NCBI GenBank assembly: GCA_001661515.1
Contig: LUVW01000003.1
Coordinates: 372,001-436,000, forward strand
Length of the DNA: 64,000 bases
Direction: 5' to 3'
Source: Capniomyces stellatus
Taxonomy: Eukaryota; Kickxellomycota; Harpellomycetes; Harpellales; Legeriomycetaceae
The notes under the pieces are model-generated. The model was not told the DNA's origin and did no database searches. It saw only the letters and a list, made by a program, of their open reading frames with translations. The translations under genes and the position numbers were made by a program. Positions 45,077-57,114 of the stretch are shown piece after piece; the stretch's first letter is position 1; each line of letters begins with the position of its first letter.

Positions 45077-47845
45077 TCAATGCGGAATAACAAAATTCGT
45101 ATCGTAAATAACGTTCATAGCAACTCTGAACGGCTCATCAAACACATCATACATAACTGCTTCGTTTTTAAAACTCTGCTTTATGTCCCAGCTCAAGCTT
45201 TGCTCCAAATTCAAATCAAGCAAGCTGTTGGTTTTGATAAAAGTGTTATAAATCAAACTGTATCTGTTCAGCAGGTTCTTCTTGATCTTCATCGTTGGGC
45301 TGCTAGGAACTGAGATGTCATGCTCCGTGTAGATGTACGACAACGCGTTTGTTATTGTAAAGGGCAATGGCAGAATCATTTTTCTTAGATTGATGTTTCT
45401 CAAGTCCAAAGTTATTTTTTTTGAACTCGAATGCTTGCCATTCTTATGCCTTGGCTTTAACGACGTGTTTCCTCTGGTAACAACCTTTGGAACCGGCTTT
45501 GACTCTGGCGTATTAATCTTTTCTTGAGTTGGCTTTGGTACTGGATCCAGGTCTGTACTTGGATTAACTTTGTTCTCTGTTACCGCTATTAAGGGCTCAC
45601 TGTTTTTTTCAGAGTTTTTTAGGCTGCTCTCAGGAACGCTATCTGCTTTTATCCGAGACCCATTGTGGATACTACTTTTATCATTGTTCACAATTACAGG
45701 TTCAGGTTCATACTTTGATTCAGATTCCGATCCAGATCCCGATCCAGAGCCAGAGCCAGAATCCGAGTCAGAACCAGAATCAGAATCAGAGTCATAATTT
45801 GAACTACTGTTAGTGTCTGAACAATGATCTGAACTCGATTTTGATTCCGATGAAGAACGAGACGTAGAGCCAGACGCAGAACGAGATGTAGAGCCAGATG
45901 CGGAACAAGATGTAGAGCCAGGCGAAGAACCAGATGGAGAACCGTAATCTAGATTAGGGCTGGGTTTATTATTTTTATTGGTGGCAGTACTGGTTTTGGA
46001 TACTGAATCGTCGATTATCTTGCAATTATTTGGATCGAAATCGCGTCTCGTTTTGCCAGCATTGCTTGAATCGCTCAAATCACTTATATCGCATCCTGAA
46101 CTGGCACCAGAAACATCCGAGTTTTTTTTTGCAAATTCAGTAATGTCGCTTTGGACGTACTTTTCCCTGCTGTTTCGAACAATCATGTACAAACAAACAT
46201 ACTTCTTCAAGCTTTGGTACTCCTTTAGAAAACTTATTTGATTTGAAATAAACATCAATGTGCAATTGGATTCAAGCTGGCTAAAATACGGCTTGTTGCT
46301 AATGTTCATCATGAAAAAGTTGCGGTTCTGTATGTTTGTTGAGCTTCCAAGGTTTGAATACAGCTCAAACTGTTCTGAGGTTGTTGAGCCGTGTCTGTTT
46401 TTTAATTTCAGCATAATCTTCAAATAACTTGGCAAACTCAGTTTTTTGTAGTGCGAAATCGAGTAATCCGCAGAGTTGATAATGTCTAGCTCCAGCTCCA
46501 AGTCCATATCGACAGAATCTGCATTTACTTCAAGCTCGCTTTCAACAGCACTTTTTTTTTTATTGATTTTTTTGGGCAGATCGATTGCGGTGGTTTTTAG
46601 GCGAGCCGATTTTACGTTGTCGCTGAACTTTTTTTCTCTGGGCTTGTTGTGAACCCAACAAAACACGTTTTTTATGAACCTCTGTACTATTGGAAAGTAC
46701 ACTGGCTTGATAATTAGGTAGTAGTAGGCTACAGTTGCTGGAACCCACTCTAGAAGATCCAACTTGGTCTTTGTTATTGTTTCGCTGCTTGCATACAGAT
46801 AAAAGAAAAGCTTGAAGCACGTAACCCCAAACAAACTGAGCTGGCTATAAACGAAATAGTCCCTTAAATTGTACCAATCCTTGACTTTGTAAATAAATAG
46901 CAACATAGTAGGAACCACAATCACTACGTAAACCATCAGCGAGGCATAAACAATGCGCAGCTCCTCCAAATGATATAGCGTTGATATTTCAACTAACTGT
47001 GGCTCGCCCTTAACATACTCGTAATTCACCTCGTTGCTATACCTGAATTTATCAGTTGACGAATAAACCAAACACATCCCAAACACCCAGTACCAAGTCA
47101 GCATCGTTGCAACAATAGGAACCACCTTTGATTTTAAGATTCCCCACTTTAGGTACTTTGACTTTAATAGCATCTGTGCGTTCTTGCTTTTTTTGATATG
47201 TATATCATACTTTTCATTAATGCTCAGCATAACCAAACCAACCGATTCTTTCTTGCCATCCTTATCCTTGGAATCATCCGCGTTCCTAGCTTTACCTCTA
47301 CTGCCACTGCCTTGGGCACCCGCGCTTCTTGATGTAATCATAGCACTTCTAGAGATCATAGACGGCAGCGTCTCGGTTTCGTTCTCCTTATTGCTAGCCA
47401 CCAGAATTTTTCTTTTTTTATCCAGATCACCCAAGTACTGCACCTGCTTTATGTACTCTAGCTGCAGCCTGTTCTTTCTGTCCAAGTACCATATCTGGAT
47501 TGCACAATACACGTTCAGTACAATGTACGTGTAGTAGCACAGATAGTTCAACCACAGCAGCGAAAAGTTTCGGATCTTTGGATACTTTGCCTCCTGTAGC
47601 CCGCCCTTTATAATCAACATCATGTTCGCAAATAAAATGTATCGTGTGATAAACACTGTGTCGAATGCATATACACGTTCTCTACCAAACCCGGTCAGCT
47701 TTTGTCTGCAATATGCGGTCAGTGTAATCATAAACAGTACAAATACCAACAAGTACACAAATGTGAGCCCGAAAATTATCCATCGCTTTAAACCGTATTG
47801 CTCGTTGAGTAAATTATCCACTTTAAGATAATAATTCTCCACCAT
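45077..47845 (-). CDS. Seven-transmembrane protein with C-terminal RGS domain
   Basis: Single exon, 922 aa. Seven hydrophobic segments can be counted within about residues 21-390 (for example WIIFGLTFVYLLVFVLFMIT, YILFANMMLIIKGG, IVYASLMVYVVIVVPTMLLF, WVPATVAYYYLIIKPVYF). A long cytosolic part follows. The stretch at about 505-545 (FFMMNISNKPYFSQLESN, ISFLKEYQSLKKY) resembles the first RGS helices, and the C-terminus at about 825-922 (TNALSYIYTEHD ... VFDEPFRVAMNVIYDTNF) resembles the last RGS helices. Between them lies about 260 residues, largely Ser/Asp/Gly/Glu repeats. RGS proteins accelerate GTP hydrolysis by G-alpha subunits, and 7TM-RGS fusions are known in fungi and plants. The RGS assignment rests on motif resemblance. 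The plasma membrane is the likely location; the ligand is unknown. Confidence 0.75.
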   Translation of the reverse strand: MVENYYLKVDNLLNEQYGLKRWIIFGLTFVYLLVFVLFMITLTAYCRQKLTGFGRERVYAFDTVFITRYILFANMMLIIKGGLQEAKYPKIRNFSLLWLNYLCYYTYIVLNVYCAIQIWYLDRKNRLQLEYIKQVQYLGDLDKKRKILVASNKENETETLPSMISRSAMITSRSAGAQGSGSRGKARNADDSKDKDGKKESVGLVMLSINEKYDIHIKKSKNAQMLLKSKYLKWGILKSKVVPIVATMLTWYWVFGMCLVYSSTDKFRYSNEVNYEYVKGEPQLVEISTLYHLEELRIVYASLMVYVVIVVPTMLLFIYKVKDWYNLRDYFVYSQLSLFGVTCFKLFFYLYASSETITKTKLDLLEWVPATVAYYYLIIKPVYFPIVQRFIKNVFCWVHNKPREKKFSDNVKSARLKTTAIDLPKKINKKKSAVESELEVNADSVDMDLELELDIINSADYSISHYKKLSLPSYLKIMLKLKNRHGSTTSEQFELYSNLGSSTNIQNRNFFMMNISNKPYFSQLESNCTLMFISNQISFLKEYQSLKKYVCLYMIVRNSREKYVQSDITEFAKKNSDVSGASSGCDISDLSDSSNAGKTRRDFDPNNCKIIDDSVSKTSTATNKNNKPSPNLDYGSPSGSSPGSTSCSASGSTSRSASGSTSRSSSESKSSSDHCSDTNSSSNYDSDSDSGSDSDSGSGSGSGSGSESESKYEPEPVIVNNDKSSIHNGSRIKADSVPESSLKNSEKNSEPLIAVTENKVNPSTDLDPVPKPTQEKINTPESKPVPKVVTRGNTSLKPRHKNGKHSSSKKITLDLRNINLRKMILPLPFTITNALSYIYTEHDISVPSSPTMKIKKNLLNRYSLIYNTFIKTNSLLDLNLEQSLSWDIKQSFKNEAVMYDVFDEPFRVAMNVIYDTNFVIPH

Positions 47846-48988
47846 TTTTTTTTCTTTGCTTTGTTTTACTCCCTCGTCTACTGTTTGGTCCTTGGATAAG
47901 TATTAAATGTATATTGTTTGACTCGAGTGTTTATATGTTGTGTCGAGTCGTTTTATTGTCTAAGGCCCAATTTCAACAGTTTTTTTTTAATGAAAAAACC
48001 CTCCCCCGAACGCGACCCTTTTCAATTAAATTATTTTTTTTAGGTTGATCAAGGCAAGTTAAGCTGGTCCACCTTGGATCACACTTTACTTTTCATTTAT
48101 TAAGCTTGTGTGTACTTTGGTATATGTTATACTTGGATTATATATACATAGCAATGAAAGAGGAAATGATAATACTAAAAGCACCATTCACATGTTAGTT
48201 GGATTAAATGATTTTAAATACCGACAGTTCGCACAAATATTGGGTACATCGAATTGGTGTAGTGATAATTTTCACATTTCGGAATTTGAAATACTAGATT
48301 TTATTTTTATTTTTATTGTAACTAATTTATTTATTTTGCCATTTTTATTGTAACTAGATTTTTTTATTATTGTTAGCCCTTTTTATTTTATTTTATTTTT
48401 GCCATTTTGTTCCAGTGTACACTACATTATTGGTCAGTGCTGTAAATCAAACGAGCTAGATTTGAACGGTTCTTGCACAATTTTGTATGGAGATCTTACG
48501 CGAATTTTTTAAAACGCTCGAGTAAGGTGATAATAGAAAAAAGAAACAAAAGCACAGCTTCAATTAGCTTTGCATGAACTTGGAGATCAAATAAAAGCAT
48601 GTTGGAACGGTAAACTGATCAATCAGAAAATGATATACAAGCTTCAGTTTTTATTAAGCATTAAAATCAGGTCTCGCATTTCCTCAACCCAATTATTAAA
48701 AATAATTTATGATCGACCTTTGATACTTTGATCTGGAATAATATCAATTGTCAATATTTATTTATTTTTATTTAAAATTCAATTTTCAACATTTAATCGG
48801 TTTGTAAAGCTTGTAATAATTGTGAAAAATAAAATAAAATGGTCTGTTTAAAGTGAAGAATGAGAAATGATCAACGATCAACGCGATAATGAAAAAAAAT
48901 CATACTTATCAATGCAACAATGTATCTATATACACTATGCAAATAAGTGTACTTGTAAAGCAAAGCTGGTTGTTTATATGGTGCTTAA
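47846..48988. other. Intergenic, no gene seen
   Basis: Upstream region of the 7TM-RGS gene on its left side (T-rich on the plus strand near 47847-47860) and 3' flank of the coiled-coil gene. An imperfect duplication of ttgtttatatggtgctta at 48969-49011 straddles the stop of the coiled-coil gene. Nothing else of note. Confidence 0.55.
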
Positions 48989-51900
48989 CTAGTTGTTTAT
49001 ATGGTGCTTAATCCTTAGCTTTGCACCGCTTATAAGGCCGTTTGTAGAGTGCATCAACTCTTCCAAGTCCATTTTGCGCCGACGAACCCGATGGTTTGGG
49101 TTATGCGGAATCCTTGACAGCTCACTCTGCAGCTTTGACTTTTCAAACGTTAGTCTTTTTAACTTGGCATCCAACAACGGTGTAGAGTCGGAGTCATGGG
49201 CTTTCAGGTGATGGATGATCTCTGCGTATGGGATTGTTTGGTCTTCAAACAACTCTAGTAAAAAGTCCAGGTTTTTTGTAGACTCGTTTACGCTTGGTGA
49301 ACTTTGTAGTATGTTTGATCCGGGCGATGCGTCATTGTAATTGCTGGAATATGATGAGTCAATGGATTTGGAGCCAAACTCTGGGGAAGTAAACTGCGAG
49401 TTTTGGTTAAAGTTGGAATTTGGACCCGAATTTGTGCCAAACTGGTTGTACATGTCAAAGTTGGTGTTTGGATTGGCTTGAGTGTTGAGGGAGTGTCTTG
49501 GCATCTGCTTGGGAACGGCACGAGAACTATCTAGATACGACGAGAATGAGCTCCTGGAGTTTGGATATCTGAGACTAAACTCGTTTGAACTGTAAGGGTC
49601 TATTCCCTCAGGTACTTGGTGAGGCTCTGGCGGGGATGCAAAGTTCTTGTAAGAGCTGTGCGAGTTGTTTGAATTGAGATATGGAAAGTTCGCCTTCTCC
49701 TTGTTGCTGCTTGGATTGTAAGACTCTCGTTTATGACTGTTGGCAACAGAGTTGTTTATCCTATTCTGCACATCAGTATAAGTAAGCGATGTGCTATCTC
49801 TACCACCAAACATAAACGGCTCGTTGGCTGACGCACCAGTCATCGAAACAGACTCGGGGCTATAAAATCCCGAGCTGAAAGAACCGAACTGCTCAAATGC
49901 AGGCAGCGGAGCAACAGAGCCAGAAATCGAGTTCCTTCCCTCCCGTCTAGTAGAGGCATCAGCGCCGGTAAATACGTTGTATGAGGATACTGGAGGAGGG
50001 CTGATATTTGCCTGTGGACTGATGTTGTTTTTTAGGTTATCGTCAAGGTAGCTGGAGCCAAAGGAAGCCTCGTTAATTGGACGCAGCTGCGATTTAGATA
50101 TATTGGAACTTCGAAGCTCAGAGTAGTTTAGCGAGTGGCGAGCAAGCTCGGTGTTTGGCTGGCTAACCCCGGCTGAGGAGATAGAGCTAGGCAGAGAAAA
50201 TCGATCACTATTACCAGCGGGCTTGTTTAAAAAGCGGCCAGTTTTGTCTGGATCGTCGATGCAGCCACCTATTTCCTGAGGCGAGAATCGGCCGCCATCA
50301 TGGCCGGTGTCCAGATGCTCCAAACCGATATCACCAATGGCCGAGCCGTGGTTTGCTTCTTTAGGACTGCTGTGGTACTGGCTGGACTCTGGGCTAGCAG
50401 CATTTGTATCGCTTTGCACTTTACCGCCGCTGCAATTAGCCTCAGGGCCAAAATCGATATATATCGACTCCAGCAAGTCTTTAAGCGAAAGCGAGTCACC
50501 AATCATAGACTCGTTTGGTCCAGAAATAACTTTTACCAGACAGTTGGACTGGAAAGAGTACTCGTACCCTGTCAGCTTGGTTAAAAAAGGCAAAGCCGCA
50601 TCAACACATTCAGTTAGCCTGTAGGTTTTGGCTTTGAGCTTGGCAATGTCCTGCTTGTAAACAGGGTTGTCATGTATGTTTAAACCGGCCTTTTTAAGCT
50701 CGTTCAACTCCAGCTTCAACCCATCGCGGTCTAGGGTCAAGCTATCAATCAATGATTCAAATTTTTGAAGGTCCAAAGGCCTTCTAAGACTTTCAACCAA
50801 ACTTTCCAGCTCCACTATCTTCTTTGCCTTGACACTCAGATCCCCGCTCAAAGACTCCAACATCAACTGTTTGGCCTCCACTTCCTTGTTAAGCTCTACA
50901 ACGTGTTCGTTAAGCCCCTGGCACTCAGCACTTGCGTCCTCCGCCTGCTCGAGCAAAGCATCTTGCTCTGATTGAAACTGGTTGCAAACCAGCTGGTGCT
51001 TCTCATTAGTCAAGTCAAGTGCCTTTTGCAAGTTCTCCAGCTTCTCTGTCAATTCATAAACCACTCCATCTTTACTCTCAACAATCAAATTCAACTCTTC
51101 AAGCCGTTTTATATAATTTATTTCCGACTCCGAGTACTTTCTTTCCATATCAACTACCACTTTTCTGAGATCCTCGTGGCTTTTGCTATCATCCACCTTT
51201 GTCCGGAACTCTGTGCTCTTTTTACCCAGTGCTTTTTGACGCAAATATTTGTTCTCTTGGTCTAGCTTTTCTAATTGCAGCTCCAACTGCTGCACTTTTT
51301 TTTCTAAATTATTGTTCTCGGTACCTGGATTTGCGGTTCTTGGTGTCAACTTGTTTGTATTTGTCACGCTGCGCAACTCTGCGTTCGCGTTTCTATTCAT
51401 TTTATCAATAATCTCGGTTTTGATCGCCTCAAATCTGTACTTTTCACCTTCCACATTTGCTGCGTTGCTAAGGATGCTATGTAACTTTCTATCCATAAAC
51501 CCTCGTTTCTTTAGCTTTTCTATTTCTAAATTAAAACTCGTCTTATTATTATCAGCGTTCGGCATTCCCCCAACTACTCTGTTATTTGGTCTTGTGTCGT
51601 TGGATACTACTTTTTCATCTACTACCAGACCCACTCTATCATCCTCATCGCCATCGCCATTGTCATTGCCACTCCCATTGCCATTATCATTTTCATTTCC
51701 ATGTTCATATTCGTATGCATATTCATATTCAACAATATCATCTTCACAGTCGGCGCCTTCTTCATATTCACTAATGATATCAGCCCGATCACCCTCATTA
51801 ACAATATCAGCCCGACTGCTACCATTTCCCTCTCTCAGCACAATGTTTTCCGTTTTTGTTCCTTCTGCTAATAAGGTTTCAACTACTACTTCAGTTTCAA

Positions 51901-53667
51901 TTGGCTTTTGACTGTCCAAATATACATCGCTGCCATCACTGCCTTTGCTAATATCCTGCACTTTACTGCCAATTGTAACTGTGCTATCCACACAGCCAAT
52001 GTTGGGTCTTTCAGGTACTTCGCTTTTACTATTGCTTGTGCCAATACTTGCGCTAAGGCCATCATTGGGTACAAATATATTTGGTAAGTCCGACCCTGGC
52101 TCCTCAGAATTACTGGTACTGATCTCTCCTCCATGGCTCCGGCTGCCTCTATTATGCTTTTTGACAAACACTTTACTTTCCTCTGTCTTTTCCCTGCCCA
52201 AGTACATCCCTATTTCAATTGCCGACAGACTGTTTTGCCATCTCTTTTTCTTTGTTATATCGTCATTGCTCTTTTGCTGTGTTTGGTTGTCAAACATACT
52301 TATCAGCTGCTTTATTTTTGAATTCGACTTTACACTTTCACCAATACTCGATTTTCGTGGCCTTGCTCCACCCTTGCCTGTATCCGACTTAGGTTCCCCT
52401 GCTTTTGCGGGCGTTAAGCTCTGTTCTCTGGATTTATCCTGCTTAACTTCGCCTCTATCCATGACCTTTCCCCCTATTGGTTTCTGTGCCATACCTCCCG
52501 CATTGTTCTCAACTCGCGATTCAGCCGTTCTTTTGGACTCAAATACCACACCTGAACTCACTTTTACTTCCTCTGCAACCGACTGCGCCATTTTAGATCT
52601 TACTTCGCCTCCTTTGTTTGCAATATTGTTAGCCGTGCCATTGCTCAAGCTTTTTTTCACTCCCACAACCCCCCCTCCACTTGCTGTTTTCTGCAAACTC
52701 GCTAGCGGTCGAGGTGGATGCGAGTGTGATTGCTCTGTTGTTTTTCTTTTGAACCCAAATACATTCAAAAGCTTGTCCACCTTCTTTTCTGCCCTATGAT
52801 CGTCGTTATTTTTACTTTTAACTGATTCCTTGTCTTTCCCAGCAATCCCTCTACTATTCTGTGAGCGTGTTTTTGTTGCCACACTCGATGTTTTTGTTGC
52901 TAAACCCACAGTCTTTGTTGCTACACTCGCTGTTTTTGTTGCTGTTGAGGTTAATATTTTTGATGGCAGTTCTGTGCCTTTAATATGGCCATTTTTGCTT
53001 GCTGTGTTTCTCTGCTCTACGCTTGTTATACCCAGTCCAGTCCCCGATCCCAACGATGTCATATTAGTTGTTTTCTCTCCTATCCGAGGTGAATTTTTGC
53101 TTGATATCTTTATGTTATTGCTGTGGAGAGGTGTGCCTTTTGGACTAAATCCATCCTGCCTTATGTTTCCACTGCTGGCTACTGGCGTCCTATCTACACC
53201 CCCCTTTCTCTCACCACGCTTAGCCTGAACAGTATTCTGCGTCATGTTTGACACCTTCACCCCCTGTCTCGTCAAGTTGGTGGTCTTGCTTAGTACATGT
53301 TCACCCTCTGTTTGTTCTTCTGGCATCTTTTTCTTGAATGCTGAAAATATTCCAACGCTCCTCCTTTTATCCGTGGACGTCTCATCTATTTTAGGAGACC
53401 GCGCCTTTCTAATATGTCCAATTTATTCAACGATTAATTAGTATCCAAGATGTTTTTTTAATTGGTTGTGTCAAAAGAAAACAACACAAACCGTCTTGGC
53501 ACCAAGCACCAAAAACCAAACAAAAGGACGGGTGGTGAACGGACTAATTGATATATTTGACTCAACTAGCTATCAACCTCGGTGTTGAAACGTGTATTCT
53601 ATTTAATTTTATTTTAAAAATATAAAACTTGCCTTGTTAGCCCTAACGATGTTGTTTTTTGAGTCAT
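48989..53667 (-). CDS. Large Ser-rich coiled-coil protein, probably two exons (GC-AG intron)
   Basis: A main frame of 1445 codons runs from ATG 53326 to 48989. It remains open upstream to 53408 with protein-like, basic sequence (KARSPKIDETSTDKRRS...) but no ATG. A 35-nt exon at 53633-53667 (MTQKTTSLGLT plus two bases) followed by GCAAGT joins in phase to acceptor TTAG|A at 53409, giving 1484 aa with a 224-nt GC-AG intron. Residues about 1-700 are Ser/Lys/Gly-rich and disordered, with an acidic Glu/Asp/Asn repeat near 580. A coiled coil spans about 705-935 (KKVQQLELQLEKLDQENKYL, heptads). A second Ser/Asn-rich region follows, and the last 75 residues are helical and basic (KLKRLTFEKSKLQSELSRIP, RRRKMDLEELM). 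I do not recognise the family. Size and coil suggest a scaffold at the cortex, septum or spindle pole; this is inference. Confidence 0.75.
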
Positions 53668-54213
53668 TTTGCTCTTTTTTATTATGAGGCTTCGACTCCT
53701 CTTGTTGACTTGCTTTTCTACTTTCTGTTATTATCAAGTTTCTTGGATATCAATATGTCACTTTTATTTGCACGTTGTTTCAGCAACTAGATATACTCAA
53801 CTTGACGCTTTTGATCCTTTATCTTGTTTGCCCTGCTCGCATAAAACTTTCTCGATGTTTACTACTCAATAAAAAAAAAGACTTTCTCGATGCAGCTTTG
53901 CCAGAAAACTATTCTTCGCTGTTATGCTCCTTTTGTAATTGTGTTGTTAAATTGTCTGTAGTGATCCTTATGCATAAATCCTCGTTAAACTCGACTTGAA
54001 CTTTTATTTCTTGACTTTTTGAATGTATATATTTGCGGCTCTTTAAAATAATTCCATTAATACTAAAAAAAAGCACCAAAGTAAAAGTCAAAAACACAAA
54101 ACACAATAGTAAAAGCCAAAAACAATAACAAAAACAAAACAAAAATCTGGAACTGAAATTGAGATTAAATTAATAAATAGGTCAATGTTGTAAAATGATT
54201 AAAATAATTTCTT

Positions 54214-54273
54214 AAAATAAACAAAATAACATTGTAAAATAAACAAAATAACAATGTAAAATAAACAAAATGG
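54214..54273. repeat. 22-bp tandem repeat, about 2.7 copies
   Basis: Units of aaaataaacaaaataacattgt repeat with one substitution between copies one and two; the third copy is partial. It is followed by short aaact repeats at 54280-54298. Intergenic. Confidence 0.85.
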
Positions 54274-56539
54274 ATAAATTAAACTAAACTAAACTAAATA
54301 GTAGCAAAATAATCAAAAAATACTGGCAACACATCTTTTTTTTTTTGCCGCCAACGACAACACAGGTATATATCATGTTATTCAAAAGTATCTTTCTCTT
54401 TTTATACACCGCAATTTATTTACACTTGAAATACATAATTATGTGGTGTAAATATTTTTTTTCTAATGATATTATATGATGTAGATTTGTAACTCTGCGA
54501 TTCAATTGCTTTGTTTTTATTAACAGACTTGTTTAAATATTTGATTCCATTGCCTTCAACGCCAAATCATGATTTTGCCAAACCTCCCAACATCACTCTT
54601 TTCTATTGAAACTCCCCAAATCTCTTTGTTATTTTTTGTCTTTCTTTTTTTGGATTATAGTCACGAATTAACTGCTAAAAAAGAACTTGCTTTTCTGCTT
54701 TGTGGTGATTTATATCACCTCAACTATCTCGCTCTTTTCTCCCCTAGCTATTGGCTCACGGACTTCAAGCCTAAAGTTGTAAACAGCCGAACTTGTAAAT
54801 CACTTTGTTTCAATATCGAAAAATATGCCTGCATGTCCTTATTTTTCTCTTTTCTTCCAAAATTTCTAGCCCACACAAGTATAATAAAAATAAAAATAAA
54901 TTCTAGTCACATATCATTTATGCAGAAGTCGATGCATATCGCCGCGTATGCTGTTGCTATACACTTTTTTTCACTCTTCGTTTAGCAAGATTCTTTAGCT
55001 TAGCAAGGAGTTGATAATCATAATAAAAACTATCACCACTGCTTGTTCCGTCTATTGATTTCTCTATATTTCTGAACTGCGAGCCTGATTACGCAACAGT
55101 TACAAAATACTTTATTTGTTTTGGATAGTCTTTTCAAGAAACACCAGAGACCCAAAATAAAATAAATGTTTTTTATATCCATTTTTCAACTAAACATATT
55201 AATGGCTCTTTTTTTACAGTAAAAAGGGCAGACATCCTGAACCACCATCCGCGTTGCTTACCAAAACACGGGTTGGCCAAGCCAATGCTTTGGTATTGGT
55301 CGGCTTTGTCAACATATCTTGGTTTTAGAAATATAACGGTTAACTCAGCAATAGCAAAATGAATAATAGCCTTTCAATAAAAAAGATTAAATTAAATGAT
55401 CGACCATTGGCCCAATTCAAACTCTTAACTTAATTTTCGATTGGGTAAAACCTCTTGCTTGAATAACAAAAACGGACTCGGCAAATCAAAGCACAGTTTT
55501 ATTGAGTTTGGAAATAACAAGAAAAACTCGAGTTATAGTGATATGCGATTCGCTATCAAGCGACTCCGTTATACCGATCCAGTTTCATAGAACGGAGATA
55601 TTAGATACACGTACAAATACACGTACACATACACAATAAAGGTATATAATAATTAAAAGATCGCCCGTTGGCTAAGCTTTGATTGATGATGTTTTGGAAG
55701 CCTGATAAACGGACAATCCCAGATAGTAAATAAAGGAGCTCAATTGTATTTAAGAAAAATAACAATTAATGTAACAGAGTGGAATGGGGTTTTATAGCTA
55801 ACTAAAGTACGGTTCTATAGCTGTACTAGTGTTTTTATCGAGCCAAACCTTTTGCCATTCTGCTTGATTGTTTTAGCATCCCTTGTTACTTTTGACCTGA
55901 GCCAACTTACTAAGCTGAAAATATCGAAACCTGATCGATCCCAGCACCTATTGCGATGTGTGCTGTTTTGGCCTCAGGGCCAGTCACCTATGTTTTTTTT
56001 TACTGTTGACAAATATTGACGGGGTTTCTCCAGAAAAATGAACATAATAGCTGATTAAAATTATTTCTATAAACTTTAGCTGGTTGGGTTTAGTTTGATA
56101 CAAAAACTCGAATGAATAAAGACATTGTGGAACGAACTTGTAGATATAACAGACTTGATAAGTCACTTTAATGCCCAGCCATTATAGCAAACCTCAAGCA
56201 AATATAGCTATTGGTTTAAGGCCGATAATCCTTGGTGTCAACTTTGGCTCTTGGCCAAAACAAGGCATAACAAAATAAGTGAGATTTTGTCAAACAAACA
56301 CATACAACCAAAGTTTATATTAATTTACCCACATAGCAACCAATATTTGCACCAGCTAGCCCATGTGTATGCATGTTTGTATAAGCAAAGAAGTCAGTAT
56401 ACTCGGGAATAGCAAATTTTGTGTATTGATTTGCTTAGACATTAAACCGAGCTATACAAAAACAACAAATATAGTGCAAATACTGTCTTCACCACCACCA
56501 TAGCAACAACATAAACAACAGCGCAAAAAACAATATTAC

Positions 56540-56650
56540 CACCACTATAAACAGCACTATAAACAGTAAAATAAACAAAATAAACAAAATAAACAACAAC
56601 ATAAACGACAACATGAACAACAACATAAACAACATGAAAAACATGAACAA
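56540..56650. repeat. Degenerate ATAAACAACA-type repeat tract
   Basis: Irregular repeats built from ataaac, aaca and atgaacaac words, devoid of T-runs on this strand. It lies about 470-570 bp before the kelch gene. Simple-sequence expansion is the likely origin. Confidence 0.6.
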
Positions 56651-56934
56651 CTTCCCCTCCTTAGAGTAATAAACTAAGGCTGAACAAACTTATGTAGAGT
56701 CATACTAAAATCTATGCCACTTGGCATAACTTCGAGCATATAAATTAAGGACTCATTCCTTCTTTGTGCAAAATTATCATGTACTATTAACTTTAATTTC
56801 CTTTTGACTTTATCTTTTGTATAAACTAAAGTAGAACCAAAAACAAGTCAAAGACTGATACAACAGCTGTGCTAATCTCTGTTCAATATTGTACTCAATA
56901 ATTTAGCAGTAGAAAAAAAAGTATTATATACAAG

Positions 56935-56944
56935 TATATATAAA
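56935..56944 (+). promoter_or_regulatory. TATA-like element upstream of the kelch gene
   Basis: TATATATAAA lies 171 bp before the ATG at 57115. The position is plausible for a core promoter, but the DNA is AT-rich enough for chance matches. Confidence 0.3.
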
Positions 56945-57114
56945 CAATCCAAACTTCGGGTTCAACAAGGAGAATCCAAAACAAGTAGTAAATTGGGTTC
57001 ATACCACAGATACATTTTTGATTTATAATTTAGCCTTCCGTATTCATATATACACTTGGTATCCTTATTTTAGGGCATTTTTATCCTATATTTATAAGGG
57101 TTAGGTAGATAGAC

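Larger units (their letters stand above)
53668..57114. other. Long gene-free stretch
   Basis: About 3.4 kb. The largest open frame is 138 codons at 54569-54985 (+): hydrophobic, Phe/Leu/Ser-rich, in T-rich DNA, and probably chance. Simple repeats occur at 54214-54273 and 56540-56650. No tRNA-like or other RNA gene was recognised by eye. Confidence 0.55.

Noticed and set aside
51945..52799. 284-codon plus-strand frame opposite the coiled-coil gene
   Set aside because: Antisense shadow in the pyrimidine-rich complement of a purine-rich coding sequence; no recognisable domain.
54569..54985. 138-codon hydrophobic frame in a gene-free region
   Set aside because: Longest unexplained frame, but it lies in T-rich DNA where stops are depleted, and the product is Phe/Leu/Ser-rich with no motif. 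It would need transcript or homology support.
56540..56650. Repeat tract considered as a CRISPR-like or centromere-like array
   Set aside because: Units are short, irregular and lack unique spacers; it is ordinary simple-sequence DNA in a eukaryotic genome.
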